Below are positions 62,622 to 64,000 of a DNA stretch of 64,000 nt, one piece after another. Position 1 is the stretch's first letter, and each line of letters opens with the position of its first letter. The translations under genes were made by a program, and so were the position numbers. The notes under the pieces are model-generated. The model saw nothing but the letters and a program-made list of their open reading frames with translations. It ran no database searches and had not been told where the DNA came from. Location: positions 310,001 through 374,000 of the forward strand of contig CBDCYN010000009.1 of NCBI GenBank assembly GCA_965224205.1. The letters are read 5' to 3'. The DNA comes from CBDCYN01 sp965224205. GTDB lineage: Bacteria; Planctomycetota; Phycisphaerae; Phycisphaerales; Phycisphaeraceae.

Positions 62622-62668
62622 TACTTCACCTCTTGCGGATATGGCGATTATTGACGCAAAACGCTCTA
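62622..62668 (+). mobile_element. IS630-A right-end remnant
   Basis: 47 bases identical to the right end of the complete element at 29624-29670 (CTTCACCTCTTGCGGATATG onward), cut at a TA by IS630-B. Confidence 0.88.
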
Positions 62669-62767
62669 ATTAACATCAAAGGCCGCAGCTACCGGCTCAA
62701 GGACCTCGAGGACACCATCGACTCACAATCGGACAACCCTGAACCCGAAGAAGACCCCAATCCCTGA
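62669..62767 (+). pseudogene. IstB-like C-terminal scrap
   Basis: The frame IKGRSYRLKDLEDTIDSQS, followed by an acidic end and TGA, resembles the end of IstB (NGPSYRLKDAKRRRK) but belongs to a different lineage. Orphan fragment of another IS21-type element. The rest of the gap to 62925 holds no gene that I can see. Confidence 0.45.
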
Positions 62768-62925
62768 CATCCGCCTTGGTTCAAGCCACCCACGCAGACG
62801 GCGCGAACCCCAAACCCAAGAATCGAAAGGAACCGAAATGAAACCCAGGCCACCCTGAACCCCATCCGTAGACTTCGGGTTCGCTAACCTCGTAAAGGTT
62901 CGGGTCCCTTGACACCTGTCAACGA

Positions 62926-63558
62926 TTACCGGTGACGACGGGTCACGGCGACGCCTAAACCCGCTAGGCCCATTGCCACGAAGCCGACCGTGACAGGCTC
63001 GGGCACGGCGCCGCCCGGCGGGGCGATGACCGTAAACGGCAGGTCCGCACCGGGGGCGACGTCGACCAGGATCGGGAATAGCAGGTCGTTAGGGTCGAAC
63101 TGCTCGGCTTGGAGGGTCAATGCGTCGAACGTGAACGCCCCGGAGCCGACGAACCCGGTGGTGACCTCGAAGGTGAAGAACACCCCGTTGTCGGTGATAT
63201 GCTCGGCGGCGTTGACGCTGAACGTCAGAAACGCTGCGTCGGCCTGTCCCGGCGCGTCGAAGACCTGAAAATCAAGTGGGTCCGACAACGGATTGGGGAT
63301 GATCGGCCCGGCGGTGAGGTTATCCGGCGAGCCGAGGATCGAGCTGGGGAACAGCACGCTGCCGGTTAGCGAAACGAGTTGCTCACCGGCGGTAGTATCG
63401 AGCCCGGTGAGGCTCACCTCGACCGTAGCGGTATCACCAATCGAGAGGTTGAGCAGGTCGTCGGGAGAGGAGAGTTCAAGGTTAACCACGGCTTGAGAGG
63501 CCGTAGTGCTTGTAACCACAAGACCGAGTGCAAGGGCGATGGTGCTTCTTAGTTTCAT
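62926..63558 (-). CDS. PEP-CTERM sorting-domain protein
   Basis: 210 aa from ATG at 63558, which opens a signal peptide (KLRSTIALALGLVVTSTTAS); the in-frame ATG at 63609 would bury it. The body is a beta-rich cohesin-like or adhesin-like domain (LLNLSIGDTATVEVSLTGLD). The end is a PEP-CTERM signal: VPEPVTVG, a hydrophobic helix VAMGLAGLGVAV and a basic tail TRRHR. Such proteins are cut and placed by an exosortase and usually go with exopolysaccharide loci; no exosortase is in the window. The protein is probably at the cell surface. Confidence 0.93.
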   Translation of the reverse strand: MKLRSTIALALGLVVTSTTASQAVVNLELSSPDDLLNLSIGDTATVEVSLTGLDTTAGEQLVSLTGSVLFPSSILGSPDNLTAGPIIPNPLSDPLDFQVFDAPGQADAAFLTFSVNAAEHITDNGVFFTFEVTTGFVGSGAFTFDALTLQAEQFDPNDLLFPILVDVAPGADLPFTVIAPPGGAVPEPVTVGFVAMGLAGLGVAVTRRHR

Positions 63559-63669
63559 ATTCCACTTCCACTCCTCAAGTGACTTCCCGTTTAGGCGGAT
63601 TTGTTTCAAGATGCCGGTGAATGTGTCACCACCTGCTAGTTAGCCAGGGTCAAACCCGTCGGTTTGGGC

Positions 63670-63698
63670 AGCCACTGGCGGGCAAGCTGCCAGTGGCT
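63670..63698. repeat. 10-bp perfect inverted repeat
   Basis: AGCCACTGGC and GCCAGTGGCT around a 9-base loop, between the stop of the right-edge gene and the PEP-CTERM gene. It fits a terminator stem for the right-edge gene, but no T-run follows. It also contains TGGCA with a GG-N10-GC arrangement on the minus strand, judged too weak to call a sigma-54 promoter. Confidence 0.5.
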
Positions 63699-63713
63699 CT
63701 CCGTCGGGAGGGG

Positions 63714-64000
63714 TTAAAGATTCGTTTTTGCGAAAATACACCACCCATTGAGCCAGGTTGGACCAAAAGCATCCTCCCATCCATTTAGAAAAGTTGGTTC
63801 AGAGACAACCTTAAGGCACTGGTTATTATGATGATTCTTGTCCACAAAAGACACTATATTCATTATTGGGGATTCTTCAAGATGCTTATAAATCTCGAGT
63901 GTCTTGCCACTCCATCTGCCTATAAACCTCTTGCCACGAACAGCTTGTGCTAGATTTTGCCAAAATGTATCAAAAGAAAATTCGACAAGAAACAGATCCA
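63714..64000 (-). CDS. C-terminal part of an unknown AT-rich gene (runs off the window)
   Basis: About 95 codons, open to the right edge of the window, ending TAA at 63714-63716. Reads NLAQAVRGKRFIGRWSGKTL, KHLEESPIMNIVSFVDKNHH and GPTWLNGWCIFAKTNL. It is rich in aromatic residues, far more AT-rich than its neighbours, and has no family that I recognise. Horizontal origin is likely. Confidence 0.6.
   Translation of the reverse strand, partial: DLFLVEFSFDTFWQNLAQAVRGKRFIGRWSGKTLEIYKHLEESPIMNIVSFVDKNHHNNQCLKVVSEPTFLNGWEDAFGPTWLNGWCIFAKTNL

Larger units (their letters stand above)
61472..62623 (-). mobile_element. IS630-family element B, copy 3 (complete, inverted)
   Basis: Full length with both ends. 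Left flank is istB of IS21, right flank is the tail of IS630-A, each at a TA. It can only have been inserted in one of them, so a later recombination between copies joined the two. Confidence 0.9.

Noticed and set aside
62669..62767. Displaced C-terminus of the truncated methyltransferase
   Set aside because: The segment resembles an IstB end (SYRLKD) and not a methyltransferase; no plausible rejoining to 60780.
63670..63698. Sigma-54 promoter for the PEP-CTERM gene
   Set aside because: GG-N10-GC is present on the minus strand, but the boxes are TGGCAG and CCGCC and lie within a perfect hairpin; too weak.

Overview
The window looks like a chromosome segment of a planctomycete, probably of the Phycisphaerae type. 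This is inferred from the high GC content, a PEP-CTERM surface protein (62926-63558), long sigma-54/two-component regulators, and gene fusions typical of that phylum. No rRNA or other taxonomic marker is present, so the assignment stays an inference. Two tRNA genes are present: tRNA-Tyr(GTA) on the minus strand and tRNA-Val(CAC) on the plus strand. No CRISPR array was seen.

Layout. (1) 1-9.0 kb is ordinary chromosome on the minus strand: a membrane-anchored lipase-like hydrolase, a three-domain lysophospholipid transporter/acyltransferase/acyl-ACP synthetase fusion, a soluble hybrid histidine kinase flanked by copies of a non-coding mosaic repeat, and a small sulfur-relay operon (tusA, DsrE2-like, DsrE-like). 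(2) 9.1-9.75 kb is a graveyard of integrase tails and a duplicated tRNA-Tyr 3' end. (3) 9.76-28.5 kb is one tightly overlapping minus-strand cluster. It encodes a histidine kinase and a sigma-54 activator, then a strong -24/-12 promoter candidate, then three MurG-like glycosyltransferase proteins (one fused to a polysaccharide deacetylase, one only half length), two GT4 glycosyltransferases (one broken by two frameshifts), an outer-membrane barrel, a heparinase-like lyase, two aminoglycoside-phosphotransferase-type kinases (one fused to a nucleotidylyltransferase) and an MsbA-like ABC exporter. Together they look like a regulated pathway that makes, trims and exports an unidentified glycan or glycolipid. 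(4) 28.6-39.8 kb holds the wreck of an integrative element at tRNA-Tyr (winged-helix protein, unknown gene, excisionase, primase, integrase tail), broken by IS630, IS481, IS256 and IS21 elements. (5) 40-43.7 kb has a small gene, a decayed IS3, a primase scrap, a second IS481 and a partial IS630.

(6) 43.7-60.8 kb is a second island that starts at tRNA-Val with an apparently complete tyrosine integrase. Its cargo is damage- and defence-related: a Hen1/Pnkp RNA-repair operon with two paralogous nucleotidyltransferases (the second cut near its 3' end by IS481), a DUF2971 protein, an Nmad3-type protein, and a type III-like restriction operon (res, dinD, mod) whose mod gene has lost its 3' end to another IS481. 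(7) 60.8-62.7 kb is a nest of partial IS elements whose junctions let the order of insertions be read. (8) 62.9-64 kb has the PEP-CTERM protein and an AT-rich gene running off the right edge.

Several interrupted genes can be rebuilt base by base from target duplications. Functions are assigned from motifs read by eye; no database search was run.
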